64,000 bases of DNA. It comes from Asaia bogorensis. GTDB lineage: Bacteria; Pseudomonadota; Alphaproteobacteria; Reyranellales; Reyranellaceae. Both the position numbers and the translations under genes were made by a program. This document shows, in pieces, positions 50,126 to 59,417 of the stretch (the stretch's first letter is position 1; every line of letters begins with the position of its first letter). The stretch covers positions 1 through 64,000 of the forward strand of contig CAMDCE010000021.1 of the NCBI GenBank assembly GCA_945889625.1, in the 5' to 3' direction. A model generated the notes under the pieces. That model was not told where the DNA came from. It worked only from the letters and a program-made list of their open reading frames with translations, and made no database searches.

Positions 50126-50161
50126 TACTTTCCTTCATCGAATGCTGATACCGCCCAACCT

Positions 50162-50228
50162 CTCATCCTGAGGAGGCCCGAGTAGCGCGGGGTAAACCCC
50201 GCGCACAGCCGTCTCGAAGGATGAGGTT
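50162..50228. repeat. REP element with central perfect hairpin
   Basis: CTCATCCTGAGGAGGC at the left and GTCTCGAAGGATGAG at the right form the outer pairs. The inner hairpin GCGCGGGG-TAAA-CCCCGCGC (50185-50204) is perfect. It lies after the ADH gene and is probably the end of that transcript. Confidence 0.6.
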
Positions 50229-50297
50229 CTATGATTCGACGTTCAGTGAAAGCGAGTAGTTGGAGAAGATAGATATTGCGATATTAGCACATATACG

Positions 50298-50326
50298 TTG
50301 ACAGGGCACGCGTAAAAGTCAATAAT
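50298..50326 (+). promoter_or_regulatory. Near-consensus sigma-70 promoter
   Basis: TTGACA (50298-50303), a 17-base spacer, then AATAAT (50321-50326), which matches 5 of 6 of TATAAT. It reads toward the GST gene, giving a 5' leader of about 170 nt. The surrounding DNA is AT-rich. Confidence 0.5.
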
Positions 50327-50389
50327 ATTCAGCGCCAACAAGATCGAGTCGTCACAAAAAAACATGATGATTTTACGTTATTTTAACCG

Positions 50390-50403
50390 TTACCGCGCGG
50401 TAA
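50390..50403. promoter_or_regulatory. Perfect 14-bp palindrome TTACCGCGCGGTAA
   Basis: A perfect dyad in the transcribed leader of the GST gene, about 105 nt before its ATG and 64 nt after the promoter -10. It may bind a regulator that blocks transcription, or act at the RNA level. No known family site is recognised. Confidence 0.4.
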
Positions 50404-50506
50404 TCGCTACTATATGTTGCGATCGGCGATGCCAATGCGCGGCGCGAGACGCGCACGGTGGGGTAGTGTAGCGCCATAGCGCCGGCGGCCGATCGAGGGA
50501 GGAACA

Positions 50507-51121
50507 ATGAAGCTCTACAATTCCGGCGGGCCCAACCCGCGCATGGTCCGCATGTTCATGGCCGAGAAGGGGCTCGACGTGCCCAAGGTCGAAGTTGACC
50601 TGCGCGGCGGCGAGAACCGGCGCGAGCCCTATCTCAAGGTCAATCCCTCGGGCCAGATGCCGGCCCTTGAACTCGACGACGGCACCGTTCTGGCCGAGAT
50701 TACGGCGATCTGCGAATACATCAACGAGATCAAGAAGGACACGCCCTCGCTGATCGGCGACACGCCGGCGGAGCGCGCCCGGACCCGCATGTGGACGCGC
50801 CGCATCGACCTCAACATCGTCGAACCGGCGGCCAACGGCTTTCGTTTCTCGGAGGGGCTGAAGCTTTTCCAGAACCGCATCCGCTGCATGCCGCAGGCAG
50901 CCGATGACCTGAAGGCCACGGCGCGCGACAGACTGGTCTGGCTCGACGGCCTGATGGGCAGCAATCCCTTCGTGACCGGCAAGAAACTCAGCATGGCCGA
51001 CATTCTGCTGTTCGCCTTCCTCGATTTCATGAAGAACGTCGGCCAGCCGCTAGACCCGGCTTGCAAGAACCTGACTGCCTGGTTCGATCGCATGAAGGCC
51101 CGGCCGAGCGCCGCCGCATGA
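50507..51121 (+). CDS. Glutathione S-transferase family protein
   Basis: 204 residues. The thioredoxin-like N-terminal domain shows MKLYNSGGPNPRMVRMFMAE, LKVNPSGQMPALELDDG and LAEITAICEYINE (the Glu-Ile/Ser-containing glutathione site). The all-helical C-terminal domain follows with FVTGKKLSMADILLFAFLDF. GGGAGGAAC precedes the ATG. It is transcribed from a long AT-rich leader with a promoter and palindrome. Role, perhaps in detoxification, unknown. Confidence 0.93.
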   Translation: MKLYNSGGPNPRMVRMFMAEKGLDVPKVEVDLRGGENRREPYLKVNPSGQMPALELDDGTVLAEITAICEYINEIKKDTPSLIGDTPAERARTRMWTRRIDLNIVEPAANGFRFSEGLKLFQNRIRCMPQAADDLKATARDRLVWLDGLMGSNPFVTGKKLSMADILLFAFLDFMKNVGQPLDPACKNLTAWFDRMKARPSAAA

Positions 51122-51224
51122 ATATCTTGATTCTTTCGATGCCTTTGCCATTTTTCGGTCACCTTGGACGGTCTATGTCGCCGGCTCCGGGGATAACAAC
51201 GAACCAAGACGCAGGGACTTCACG

Positions 51225-52400
51225 ATGCGCCGTCTGATCATTGTATTTGCTCTCATCGCCACATCCGTTCTCACGGCCATCCAGGCCTACGCGGCTGATC
51301 CGGTGGCGATGCCCGCCATTAGGGGCATGTGGCTTCTCACCGAATACCCATCTCAGACGGTGCGGCCCGGCGAGGTCGCCAACATCCGCTTCAAGCTGCA
51401 GAACTCCGGCATCCTCTCTGAGCCGCTTGCTTTGTCGGTCAGCGGCGCACCCGTCGGATGGAAGATCGACGTCCTGGGCGGTGGCCAGCCGGTCGCCGCG
51501 GCGATGCCGGGGATCAACGAAAGCGTTTCGCTCTCCTTGCGTGTCGACGTGCCGAAGGATGCCAAGCCCGGCTCGCAGAGCTTCACGATCCAGGGCAAGG
51601 GGCCGACCCAGTCGGTCGACCTGCCGATCACGCTCACCATCGGCACCGAGGCACCGGCCAAGCTCACCATCAAGTCGAAGCTGCCGTCGCTGCGCGGCAC
51701 GCCGCGTTCGTCGTTCGAGTACACGCTATCGGTCAGCAACGACAGCGGCAAGGACCTGACGGTAGCGCTGGCCGCCCAAGGCCCGGCCAACTTCCAGACG
51801 ACCTTCACCGAGGGCTACGGCAGCAACGAGATCAGCTCGATCCCGATCGAAGCCGGCCAATCCAAGGACATCAAGGCCAAGGTCACGCCGCCGCGCGACG
51901 TCAAGGCCGGCGACTATCCCGTGCTGATCAAGGTCGCCGCCGAAGGCGCCACGGCCGAGCAGCGGGTGACCCTGCAGGTGAGCGGCCAGGGCAAGCTCAC
52001 ACTGTCGACCAAGGATGGGCGGCTGAGCGGCGAGGCGACCGTGGGCAAGTCCTCCGACTACACCCTGATCGTCGGCAACGACGGCACGGCGGCGCTCGAC
52101 GAAGTCGAGATGTCGGGCACGGTGCCGACCAACTGGAAGGTCGAGTTCAATCCCAAGACCATCCCCAGTGTGGCGCCCAGCGAGAAGAAGGAAGTGCAGG
52201 TCATCGTGACGCCGGCCGAGAAGGCGATCGCCGGTGATTATGTGGCCTCGTTCCGCGCCAGCGGTCGTGGCGAGTCGTCCAACGCCGATTTCCGCATCAC
52301 GGTGACGACCTCGACCATCTGGGGCATCGCCGGCATCGGCATCATCGCGGTGGCACTGCTGGTCCTGCTGGGGGCGGTTGCCCGCTTCGGCCGGCGATAA
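51225..52400 (+). CDS. NEW3-domain ABC-transporter-associated membrane protein
   Basis: 391 residues with a signal peptide (MRRLIIVFALIATSVLTA, cut near AYA) and one C-terminal membrane helix (IWGIAGIGIIAVALLVLLGA). Between are repeated immunoglobulin-like NEW3 domains: RPGEVANIRFKLQNSGILSE, SSFEYTLSVSNDSGKDLTVA, and KSSDYTLIVGNDGTAALDEV. The bulk thus faces the periplasm. It is followed 12 nt later by an ABC ATPase and a permease, the common NEW3-ABC operon type thought to export or organise envelope components. Substrate unknown. Confidence 0.88.
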   Translation: MRRLIIVFALIATSVLTAIQAYAADPVAMPAIRGMWLLTEYPSQTVRPGEVANIRFKLQNSGILSEPLALSVSGAPVGWKIDVLGGGQPVAAAMPGINESVSLSLRVDVPKDAKPGSQSFTIQGKGPTQSVDLPITLTIGTEAPAKLTIKSKLPSLRGTPRSSFEYTLSVSNDSGKDLTVALAAQGPANFQTTFTEGYGSNEISSIPIEAGQSKDIKAKVTPPRDVKAGDYPVLIKVAAEGATAEQRVTLQVSGQGKLTLSTKDGRLSGEATVGKSSDYTLIVGNDGTAALDEVEMSGTVPTNWKVEFNPKTIPSVAPSEKKEVQVIVTPAEKAIAGDYVASFRASGRGESSNADFRITVTTSTIWGIAGIGIIAVALLVLLGAVARFGRR

Positions 52401-52412
52401 AAGCGCCCGGCA

Positions 52413-53366
52413 ATGAGCGACAATGTCATCGAGGCCCGCGGACTGCTGAAGGTCTATGGCGCGACCCGCGCGGTCGACGCAATCGATCTCGACATCCGAC
52501 GGGGCGAGATCTTCGGCCTGCTCGGGCCCAACGGCGCCGGCAAGACCACGACCATCCTGATGATGCTGGGCCTCACCGAGACCAGCGGCGGGGCGGTCAA
52601 CGTGCTGGGTTTCAACCCGGTGCGCCAGCCGCTCGAGGTCAAGCGCCGGGTCGGCTATCTGCCCGACTCGGTCGGCTTCTACGATCACCTGACGGCACGC
52701 GAGAACCTGCGCTACACCGCCCGCCTGCTGGACATCCCGCGGCGCGAGGCCGAGCAGCGCATCGCCGATGCACTGGCGAGCGTCCAGCTGGCCGATGTCG
52801 GCGATCACCGGGTTGCGACCTTCTCGCGCGGCATGCGCCAGCGGCTGGGCATTGCCGAGATCGTGATGAAGAAGGCCGAGGTGGCGATCCTCGACGAGCC
52901 GACGTCCGGACTCGATCCGCACGCCACCCACGAGCTGCTCGAAATGATCCGCGGCCTGAAGAAGATCGGCGTGGCGGTACTGATCAGCTCGCATCTGCTC
53001 GATCGCGTGCAAAGCGTCTGCGATCGTGTCGCTCTCTTCAACAAGGGCAAGATCGCCCTGATGGGCACGGTCGTCGAACTCGCCAACCAGGTTCTCGGAG
53101 CGGGCCATCCTCTTATGGTTGAGGCCCGGGGCACCGACATCGAAGGCGCGTTGCGCGGCATCGAAGGCGTCCAGCAGGTCGTGGCCGACGGTGCAGATGG
53201 AAATGAAAGGGGGGCATGGCGGGTGACCGCCGACCGCGACGTGCGCGCCGCCGTGGCGCAGCGTATCGTGTCGTCGGGCGGCTCGCTCACCCGCCTCGCC
53301 GACCTGCAGCCCAGCCTCGAAGAGGTCTACACACGTTATTTCCAGGAGGCCCGCCATGCCGCGTAG
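52413..53366 (+). CDS. ABC transporter ATP-binding protein
   Basis: 317 residues. Walker [16 protein letters not shown] at about residue 36, Q-loop area LTETSGG, signature [13 protein letters not shown] near 134, Walker [17 protein letters not shown] near 154 and the switch His in SSHLLDRVQ. The C-terminal ~85 residues ([18 protein letters not shown]) form the extension common in CcmA/NatA-type ATPases. It pairs with the next permease, whose start overlaps by 11 nt. Confidence 0.94.
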   Translation: MSDNVIEARGLLKVYGATRAVDAIDLDIRRGEIFGLLGPNGAGKTTTILMMLGLTETSGGAVNVLGFNPVRQPLEVKRRVGYLPDSVGFYDHLTARENLRYTARLLDIPRREAEQRIADALASVQLADVGDHRVATFSRGMRQRLGIAEIVMKKAEVAILDEPTSGLDPHATHELLEMIRGLKKIGVAVLISSHLLDRVQSVCDRVALFNKGKIALMGTVVELANQVLGAGHPLMVEARGTDIEGALRGIEGVQQVVADGADGNERGAWRVTADRDVRAAVAQRIVSSGGSLTRLADLQPSLEEVYTRYFQEARHAA

Positions 53367-54327
53367 CAGTGGTCGGCGTGAGGGTTCGCCCTTCACCGGA
53401 CTGGGCCCGGTGTATGTCAAGGAGCTCGCCGATCATCTCAGCAGCGTCCGCATGATGGTGCTGACCCTGTTCGTAATCGTGTTTGGCGCCTTTCCCGTGG
53501 CTTCGTCGCTGCAGCAGCTGCGCACCGTGGTCGGGGCCGACGCCTACCTGTTCCTGCGCATCTTCACGATCGAGCCGGAGCAGGTGCCGATTCCGTTCGT
53601 CCAGGCGCTGAACTTCATCATCCCCTTGATGGCGATCGGACTCGGCTTCGATTCGATCAACAGCGAGTTCAACCGGCGCACGCTCTCGCGCGTGCTGTCG
53701 CAGCCGATCTACCGCGACGCCCTGCTGCTCGGAAAATTCCTCAGCGGGTTGACCACGCTTGCCGTGGCACTGACGGCACTGTGGTTGATCGTGTTTGGCG
53801 CCGGCCTGCTGCTGCTCGGCCTGCCGCCGCGTGGTGTCGAGGTGGCGCGCGCCGTCGGCTTCCTGGTCGTGGCGATCGCCTACGGCGGTGTCTGGTTGGC
53901 GGTCGCCATGTTGTTCTCGGTGATCTTCCGTTCGACCGCGACCTCGGCGCTGTGTGCGCTCGGCATGTGGCTGTTCTTCTTCATCCTGTGGCCGATGATC
54001 GCCAATGCGATCACCATCGGCTTCGCGCCGACCGAGATCCGCAGCGTCGACCAGCTCGTCTCGCTGCAGGAATTCGGCCTCGCCCTCCAGCGCCTGTCGC
54101 CCGGTACGTTGTTCACCGAGGCCGTCCTCGGCCTGCTCAATCCCGAGACGCGGACATTGGGCCCGATGTTGCCGAGCCAGATGCGCGGACAAATTCCCGG
54201 CGCGCCGTTGCCGTTCGATCAGAGCCTGCTCTTGATCTGGCCGCAGGTGACTGGTCTGATTGCCGCCATGATCGTGCTGTTTGCCGCCGCCTACATCATC
54301 TTCCAGCGCGAGGAAGTGCGGGCCTAG
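53356..54327 (+). CDS. ABC-2 type transporter permease
   Basis: 323 residues with about six hydrophobic segments, for example [88 protein letters not shown] and [36 protein letters not shown] is the ABC-2 membrane signature that follows the first pair of helices. Completes a NEW3-ATPase-permease export system. Direction of export and substrate are not visible. Confidence 0.92.
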   Translation: MPRSSGRREGSPFTGLGPVYVKELADHLSSVRMMVLTLFVIVFGAFPVASSLQQLRTVVGADAYLFLRIFTIEPEQVPIPFVQALNFIIPLMAIGLGFDSINSEFNRRTLSRVLSQPIYRDALLLGKFLSGLTTLAVALTALWLIVFGAGLLLLGLPPRGVEVARAVGFLVVAIAYGGVWLAVAMLFSVIFRSTATSALCALGMWLFFFILWPMIANAITIGFAPTEIRSVDQLVSLQEFGLALQRLSPGTLFTEAVLGLLNPETRTLGPMLPSQMRGQIPGAPLPFDQSLLLIWPQVTGLIAAMIVLFAAAYIIFQREEVRA

Positions 54328-54345
54328 CGGGGCCCGCCGGACGGC

Positions 54346-55023
54346 ATGAAACACGTCTGGACCGCCGCCGCCGCGCGCAACAATGCGCGGTGGTGCGACG
54401 CGGTCTGCTTCGCCCACGGCAAGGGCGGCCGTTTCCTCGAGCACATGTGGGTCAACGCCGAGCCGGTGCCGCGCTTCTACCCCAACGCGGTGACGCTCAC
54501 GCGCGCCGAGCGCGACATCACCGAGCAGCGCCAGATCGTGCGCATCCTGCTGAAATCAAACCTGCCCGGGCGGTGGGCGGTGAAGGACAGCTTCAACAGT
54601 CTCGACATCGCTCGGCTGGGTTTCGATGTCCTGTTCGAAGCCAACTGGATCCGCCATCCGCCGTCGAAAGGCGTCGCGACGACGTCGCGCCTGTCCTGGG
54701 AGCGCGGCGTGCATGGCGCCGACACCATGCCGGCGGTCCTGTTCAGCGACGAGAACTTCGCCCTGTTCTCCGGACGGCGCGACGGCAAGGTGGTGGCCGG
54801 CGGCACGCTCTATCGGGCGGAGAACCTGGTCGGCCTATCCAACGTCATCGCCGAAGCCGGCGACGCCGGCGTCGTCTGGCACGACCTCGTCACGCTGGCA
54901 GCCAAGACCTTTCCCGGACTGCCGCTGGTCGGCTACGAATCGGGCAACGAATTGAAGGCCGCGCACAAAGCCGGCTTCGAGATTGGCGAGCCGCTTCGTA
55001 TCTGGGTCCGCTCGCGCGACTAA
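54346..55023 (+). CDS. GNAT-like hypothetical protein
   Basis: 225 residues. No clear family is named with certainty, but ALFSGRRDGKVVAGGTLYRA, GLSNVIAEAG and PLVGYESGNELKAAHKAGFE, then PLRIWVR have the order of a GNAT acetyltransferase fold. The N-terminal half (HGKGGRFLEHMWVNAEPV) is less typical. It starts 19 nt after the permease and ends with a 4-nt overlap of the convergent RluA gene. Confidence 0.6.
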   Translation: MKHVWTAAAARNNARWCDAVCFAHGKGGRFLEHMWVNAEPVPRFYPNAVTLTRAERDITEQRQIVRILLKSNLPGRWAVKDSFNSLDIARLGFDVLFEANWIRHPPSKGVATTSRLSWERGVHGADTMPAVLFSDENFALFSGRRDGKVVAGGTLYRAENLVGLSNVIAEAGDAGVVWHDLVTLAAKTFPGLPLVGYESGNELKAAHKAGFEIGEPLRIWVRSRD

Positions 55024-55724
55024 GCGCGATAGCCGCACGCCTCCAGCGCCGTCAGCATGTGCGACGGCGGCGGCGCGGTCACCGAAACGGGCGGCTTGTT
55101 CTTCGACATCGGCAGCACGATTGCATGGCTCTGCAGGTGGAGCTGCTGGCCCGCTTCGGCCTTGCCGTAGAGCCGGTCGCCGATCACCGGGCAGCCGGCG
55201 TGAGTGCAATGCACGCGGATCTGGTGCGTGCGGCCGGTTTCGGGTTTCAGTTCCAGCCAGGTCATGCCGGGCCCGCGTCCGAGGACGCGATAGCGCGTAA
55301 CGGCGGTCTGGCCCCCCTTGGAAATGTCTTCGGTCACCTTCACCGTCCAGCCGCTCTTGTTGTTGACCTTGAGCAGCGGCCAGTCGAACACGCCTTCGTC
55401 GGCGGGCGGCGCGCCCTGCACGACAGCCCAGTAGGTCTTCTCGGTGTCGCGGCCGGAGAAGATGCGACCGAGCTTGCTCAAGGCCTTGGGATGGCGGCCC
55501 AGCACCAGCACGCCGGACGTGTCGGCGTCGAGCCGGTGGGCGAGCGCGGGCGGACGCGGCAGGCCATAGCGCAAGGCGTCGAAGCATTCCTCGAGATTGG
55601 GCGCCTTGCTCGGCCCGGCATGGACGGCGAGCCCTGCCGGCTTGTCGATCACCAGGATCAGCCCGTCGCGATGCAGCACGCGGGCCTGGATCTCGGCAGC
55701 CGACAGCGGCGGCGGCCGCTTCAC
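55020..55724 (-). CDS. RluA family pseudouridine synthase
   Basis: 234 residues from GTG at 55722-55724 with GAGGGG 3-6 nt upstream; a longer frame to 55862 overlaps the amidase. The family catalytic motif PALAHRLDADTSGVLVLGR has the active-site Asp in HRLD. TGRTHQIRVHCTHAGCPVIG near residue 180 is the second RluA signature. It isomerises uridines in rRNA or tRNA. No S4 domain is present. It lies 10 nt after the amidase stop on the same strand. Confidence 0.93.
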   Translation of the reverse strand: MKRPPPLSAAEIQARVLHRDGLILVIDKPAGLAVHAGPSKAPNLEECFDALRYGLPRPPALAHRLDADTSGVLVLGRHPKALSKLGRIFSGRDTEKTYWAVVQGAPPADEGVFDWPLLKVNNKSGWTVKVTEDISKGGQTAVTRYRVLGRGPGMTWLELKPETGRTHQIRVHCTHAGCPVIGDRLYGKAEAGQQLHLQSHAIVLPMSKNKPPVSVTAPPPSHMLTALEACGYRA

Positions 55725-55734
55725 AGGCCCCTCA

Positions 55735-57159
55735 TCACAACGGAGGCCAGCGCGACAGCCAGTCCTCGGAAGCCTCGTAGAGCGCCGCGGCGCGCAGCAC
55801 CGAGGCCTCGTCGCGGAAGCGGCCGACGAACTGCAGGCCGATCGGCAGGCCCTTACCGTCATAGCCGCAGCACAAGGTCAGCGCCGGATGGCCGGTGATG
55901 TTGAACGGCATGGTGTAGGGGAACCAGTTGCGCCTGAGTTCGCCCACCTCGATGCCGTCGATCTTGATCGGCTCGAACAAATCCTGGTCGATCGGCAGCG
56001 CCGTGCACGACAGCGTCGGCGTCACCAGATAGTCGGCCGTCTCGAACCAGCGCTGGATCATGCGGACGAGGTCGGTGCGCTGGAACATGGCGCGCTGGTA
56101 GTCCGCCCCGGTCCACTCCGCCGCCATCGCAACCTGGCGCACCAGCGAGGCCGACATCTTGTTGTCCTCGCGCAGGGTCATCTCGTGGAAGCGTGCCCGC
56201 CAGGTCGTGTGGTTGATGACCTTCCAGATCGGTTCCATGTCGGGCAGCTCAGCCGTCAGCTCGACCAGCTCGGCGCCAAGCTCACGGAGCTTGCCCAGCG
56301 AGCGCTCGAAGGCGGTGCGGACGTCCTTGGCGACGACGCTGTTGCCCAGCGTGGCGCTGAACAGGATGCGCTTGCCCCTGAGATCGCCCTCGGCGCGTGC
56401 GGCGGTGAGGTAGTCCTGGGGCTGAACGCCAATCGACCACGGGTCGGAGGGATGCGGGCCGGCCATGGCCTGCAGCATCAGCGCGGTGTCCATCACCGTG
56501 CGCGTCATCGGTGTCACATAGGTGTAGTTGCCGAAGGCGTCGGCCGCCTGGCTGTGCGGGATCACGCCGTTGCTCTGCTTCAGCCCGACCATGCCGTTGG
56601 CCGCGGCCGGAATGCGCGTCGAGCCGCCGCCGTCGGTGGCGATGCCGATCGGCCCGATGCCTGCCGCGACGGCGACCGCGGCACCGCCGCTCGATCCGCC
56701 GGACGTCCGTTCGGCGCTCCACGCATTGCGCGTACGGCCGAACAACGGAGCGTCGGTCAGCGCCTTGTGGCCGAACTCCGGCGTCGTGGTCTTGCCGAAC
56801 AGGATGGCGCCGGCCGACTTCATGCGCGCCGCACTGACGGCGTCCTCCTTGGGCACGTTGTCCTCGTGCAGCAGCGAGCCGAAGGTCGTCCGTACGCCCG
56901 CGGTGTTCACCAGATCCTTGGCGGCGTAGGGAACGCCATGCAGCAGGCCGAGCGGCTTGCCCTGGATGACGGCATCCTCGGCCGCCTGCGCCGCCTTCTG
57001 CGCTTGCTCACCCGCTATCGTGATGAAGCAGTTGAGCACCGGCTGCAGCTTCTCGGCGCGGGCCAGCACGGCCTTCGTAAGTTCGACCGGCGAGACCTTC
57101 TTCGCGGCGATCTTCTCGCGCAAGGTGGAGGCGGGGAGGCGACAGAGATCCTCGCTCAT
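55735..57159 (-). CDS. Amidase signature enzyme
   Basis: 474 residues. Complete triad: Lys81 in VPYAAKDLVN, Ser156 in RTSGGSSGGAAVAV and Ser180 in ATDGGGSTRIPAA. The C-terminus (PALTLCCGYDGKGLPIGLQF then VGRF) is typical of bacterial amidases such as GatA-like and 6-aminohexanoate-cyclic-dimer hydrolase relatives. Hydrolyses an amide to acid and ammonia. Its ATG overlaps the FAH-family stop (ATGA), and RluA follows 10 nt later, so FAH, amidase and RluA form an operon. Confidence 0.93.
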   Translation of the reverse strand: MSEDLCRLPASTLREKIAAKKVSPVELTKAVLARAEKLQPVLNCFITIAGEQAQKAAQAAEDAVIQGKPLGLLHGVPYAAKDLVNTAGVRTTFGSLLHEDNVPKEDAVSAARMKSAGAILFGKTTTPEFGHKALTDAPLFGRTRNAWSAERTSGGSSGGAAVAVAAGIGPIGIATDGGGSTRIPAAANGMVGLKQSNGVIPHSQAADAFGNYTYVTPMTRTVMDTALMLQAMAGPHPSDPWSIGVQPQDYLTAARAEGDLRGKRILFSATLGNSVVAKDVRTAFERSLGKLRELGAELVELTAELPDMEPIWKVINHTTWRARFHEMTLREDNKMSASLVRQVAMAAEWTGADYQRAMFQRTDLVRMIQRWFETADYLVTPTLSCTALPIDQDLFEPIKIDGIEVGELRRNWFPYTMPFNITGHPALTLCCGYDGKGLPIGLQFVGRFRDEASVLRAAALYEASEDWLSRWPPL

Positions 57160-58292
57160 TTCAGCAGCCCACGTGCTGCGAGATTGCGCATCAGCGCCGA
57201 GGTACCGAAGGTCCAGGGCGGGAGCTTGTCGCAGTGATTCACCCGGTTGGTGAGCGTGCCGAGCTTGGGCGAGCGGATGGAGACGAGATCGCCGATCATG
57301 TGGGTGAAGCCGGTGCCGCCCGGCGTGCGCGGCTCGGTCGGCGCGAACAGCGTGCCGGTCATCAGCACCATGCCGTCGGGATATTGATGCGTGCTGCCCA
57401 TCGCATGACTCACGAGATCGGTCGGATCGCGACTGATCTTGGAGAGGTCGCTGGCTCCGCGGAGGCGGAACTGGTCCGGTCCGGTCACTTCCAGCTCGAC
57501 CTTGGCCTTGCGCACGTCGTCGAGGGTGAACGTCGCATCGAACAGCCGCACGAACGGGCCGATTGCACAGGAGGCGTTGTTGTCTTTGGCGATACCGAGA
57601 AGGAGGGCACTGCGGCCTTCCATGTCGCGCAGGTTCACGTCATTGCCGAGCGTGGCGCCGACGATCTTGCCCTTGGCGTTGACGACCAGCGTCACTTCGG
57701 GCTCGGGATTGTTCCAGTCCGAGTCGGCGCGAATACCGATCTCTGCGCCGTAGCCGACGGCGGCCATGGCCGGTGCCTTGGTGAAGATCTCGGCATAGGG
57801 TCCGATGCCGACCTCGAGATAGGGCGACCAGGCGCCGCGCGCCATCAGGCTCTTCTTCAATGCTTCGGCCTCGGGCGAGCCCGGTTTGATGGTGGTGACA
57901 TCGGCGCCGATGATCGAATTCAGCTCGCCGCGGACCGTCTCGGCACGGCCGGGGTCGCCCTTGGCATGCTCCTCGATCAGCCGCTCGAGCAGGCTGATGG
58001 CAAAGGTGACGCCCGCGGCCTTGATCGCCTGCAGGTCGATCGGCGCCAGCAGGCTGGGGATCGTCTCCTCGAGCGAGCCGATGCGTTCGCCCCTGGACCG
58101 CGCCAGGGCGACAGGATCGGCCGAATTGCAGAGATCGGCCACCGTCGGCGCCGACCCGGTGATGTCGAACACGCCTTCGGCCCGCACGGCGACCACACTG
58201 GGACCCTCCAGGTGGCCTTTTCGCCAGACTCGGCCGACCAAAGTGCCCGATGTGCCGTCCTCGGGAAGGATGTCGCTCGCTGAAGCTGCCAC
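57156..58292 (-). CDS. Fumarylacetoacetate hydrolase family protein
   Basis: 378 residues from GTG at 58290-58292 with GGAG 8 nt upstream; an ATG at 58331 gives 13 extra residues and cannot be excluded. The FAH catalytic barrel is evident: VGIGPYAEIFTKAPAMAAVG, WNNPEPEVTLVVNAKGKIVG with the metal Glu, ATLGNDVNLRDMEGRSALLL and GTGFTHMIGDLVSIRSPKLG. The order fits the 2-keto-3-deoxy-D-arabinonate dehydratase or beta-keto-acid-cleaving branch. It is divergent from a DapA-family gene with a 58-base spacer; such pairs are common in sugar-acid or hydroxyproline catabolism. Confidence 0.88.
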   Translation of the reverse strand: MAASASDILPEDGTSGTLVGRVWRKGHLEGPSVVAVRAEGVFDITGSAPTVADLCNSADPVALARSRGERIGSLEETIPSLLAPIDLQAIKAAGVTFAISLLERLIEEHAKGDPGRAETVRGELNSIIGADVTTIKPGSPEAEALKKSLMARGAWSPYLEVGIGPYAEIFTKAPAMAAVGYGAEIGIRADSDWNNPEPEVTLVVNAKGKIVGATLGNDVNLRDMEGRSALLLGIAKDNNASCAIGPFVRLFDATFTLDDVRKAKVELEVTGPDQFRLRGASDLSKISRDPTDLVSHAMGSTHQYPDGMVLMTGTLFAPTEPRTPGGTGFTHMIGDLVSIRSPKLGTLTNRVNHCDKLPPWTFGTSALMRNLAARGLLK

Positions 58293-58350
58293 TGGACGTC
58301 TCCGGCGCTTCGTTGCAAAAAGGCGCGCCAATCCCGGGAGAAATCAAATC

Positions 58351-59292
58351 ATGGCCGCAGCGCGGATCAAAGGCGTTCTTTCGCCGGTCGTCACCCCTTT
58401 CAAGCGCGACCTGTCGCCCGACGTCGGCCGCTTCATCGCCCATTGCAAGTGGCTGCTGTCGCAGGATTGCGGCCTGGCTGTATTCGGCACCAACTCGGAA
58501 GCCAACTCGATGTCGGCCGACGAGCGCATGGGGCTGCTCGAAGCCGCCGTGTCGGCCGGTGTGCCGACGGCCCGCATGATGCCCGGCACCGGCGCCTGCT
58601 CGATCAACGAAGCCGCCAAGGTGAGCGCGCACGCCACCAAGCTCGGCGTGTCGGGCGTGTTGATGCTGCCGCCCTTCTACTACAAGGGCGTTCCGGAGGA
58701 GGGGCTGTTCCGCTTTTTCTCGGAGGTCGTGCAGCGTGTCGGCGACGATCGCCTGCGCGTCTATCTCTATCACATCCCGCCGGTGTCGGCCGTGCCGATC
58801 ACCCACAAGCTGGTCGAACGCCTGATGAAGGCCTACCCCAAGCAGATCGCCGGCATGAAGGACAGCTCCGACGACTGGGCACACACCAAGAGCATGATCG
58901 ATGCCTTTGCCAAGGACGGCTTCGATGTCTTCTCGGGCAACGAGAAGCCCTTGATCGAGAACCTCAAGGCGGGCGGCGTCGGCGTCATCAGCGCCACCGC
59001 CAACATCAATCCCGGCAAGATCGCCGAGACCTACAACAAGTGGAAGACGCCCGAGGGCGAGAATCTGCAGAACTGGATCAACGAAGTCCGCGGCGTCATG
59101 CAGGGCTACGTGATGATCCCGGCGCTGAAGTATTGCATCGCGCACTACGGCAGTGATGCCGCCTGGACGCCGGTGCGTCCGCCGCTGGTCGAGACCGACG
59201 AGAAGGCTGGCAAGGACATGATCGCCAAGCTCGACAAGCTCGGCTTCACCATGCCGGGGCTGAAGCAGGCGATGGCCGTTGCAGCCGAGTGA
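58351..59292 (+). CDS. Dihydrodipicolinate synthase/N-acetylneuraminate lyase family protein
   Basis: 313 residues, the DapA-family barrel: IKGVLSPVVTPFKRDLSPDV at the start, GLAVFGTNSEANSMSADERM near residue 45 and AGMKDSSDDWAHTKSM with the Schiff-base Lys near 170. The catalytic Tyr is in RVYLYHIPPVS. It condenses or cleaves a 2-keto acid with an aldehyde (2-keto-3-deoxy-sugar aldolase or hydroxyproline-pathway type). GGGAG lies 9 nt before the ATG. Divergent from the FAH-family gene, so the two may act together on a keto-sugar acid. Confidence 0.92.
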   Translation: MAAARIKGVLSPVVTPFKRDLSPDVGRFIAHCKWLLSQDCGLAVFGTNSEANSMSADERMGLLEAAVSAGVPTARMMPGTGACSINEAAKVSAHATKLGVSGVLMLPPFYYKGVPEEGLFRFFSEVVQRVGDDRLRVYLYHIPPVSAVPITHKLVERLMKAYPKQIAGMKDSSDDWAHTKSMIDAFAKDGFDVFSGNEKPLIENLKAGGVGVISATANINPGKIAETYNKWKTPEGENLQNWINEVRGVMQGYVMIPALKYCIAHYGSDAAWTPVRPPLVETDEKAGKDMIAKLDKLGFTMPGLKQAMAVAAE

Positions 59293-59304
59293 CAGCCCGC
59301 GGCC

Positions 59305-59371
59305 GTCATCCCGAGCATTTGCGAGGGATCTCTAGGCCGCAGTAAAGGTCCCTCGCTTCGTTCGGGATGAC
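59305..59371. repeat. REP-like inverted repeat
   Basis: GTCATCCCGA at 59305-59314 and TCGGGATGAC at 59362-59371 form the ends around two GAGGGATC/GGTCCCTC arms. It resembles 48120-48205. It follows the DapA-family gene and ends 10 nt before the -35 of the attenuator promoter. Confidence 0.6.
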
Positions 59372-59381
59372 AGCCTTCGCG

Positions 59382-59411
59382 TTGACATGTCGTGCGTCCG
59401 CCAACTATAAG
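59382..59411 (+). promoter_or_regulatory. Consensus sigma-70 promoter of the leader-GNAT unit
   Basis: TTGACA (59382-59387), an 18-base spacer, then TATAAG (59406-59411). The expected transcription start at 59417-59419 coincides with the A of the leader-peptide ATG (59418). This makes the leader peptide mRNA leaderless, as known for the trpE(G) leader of rhizobia. Confidence 0.7.
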
Positions 59412-59417
59412 ATGCCC

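Larger units (their letters stand above)
50229..50506. other. AT-rich upstream region of the GST gene
   Basis: The bases from about 50235 to 50420 are the most AT-rich stretch of the window. It holds a near-consensus promoter (50298-50326) and a perfect 14-bp palindrome (50390-50403). No gene is visible in it. Confidence 0.5.
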
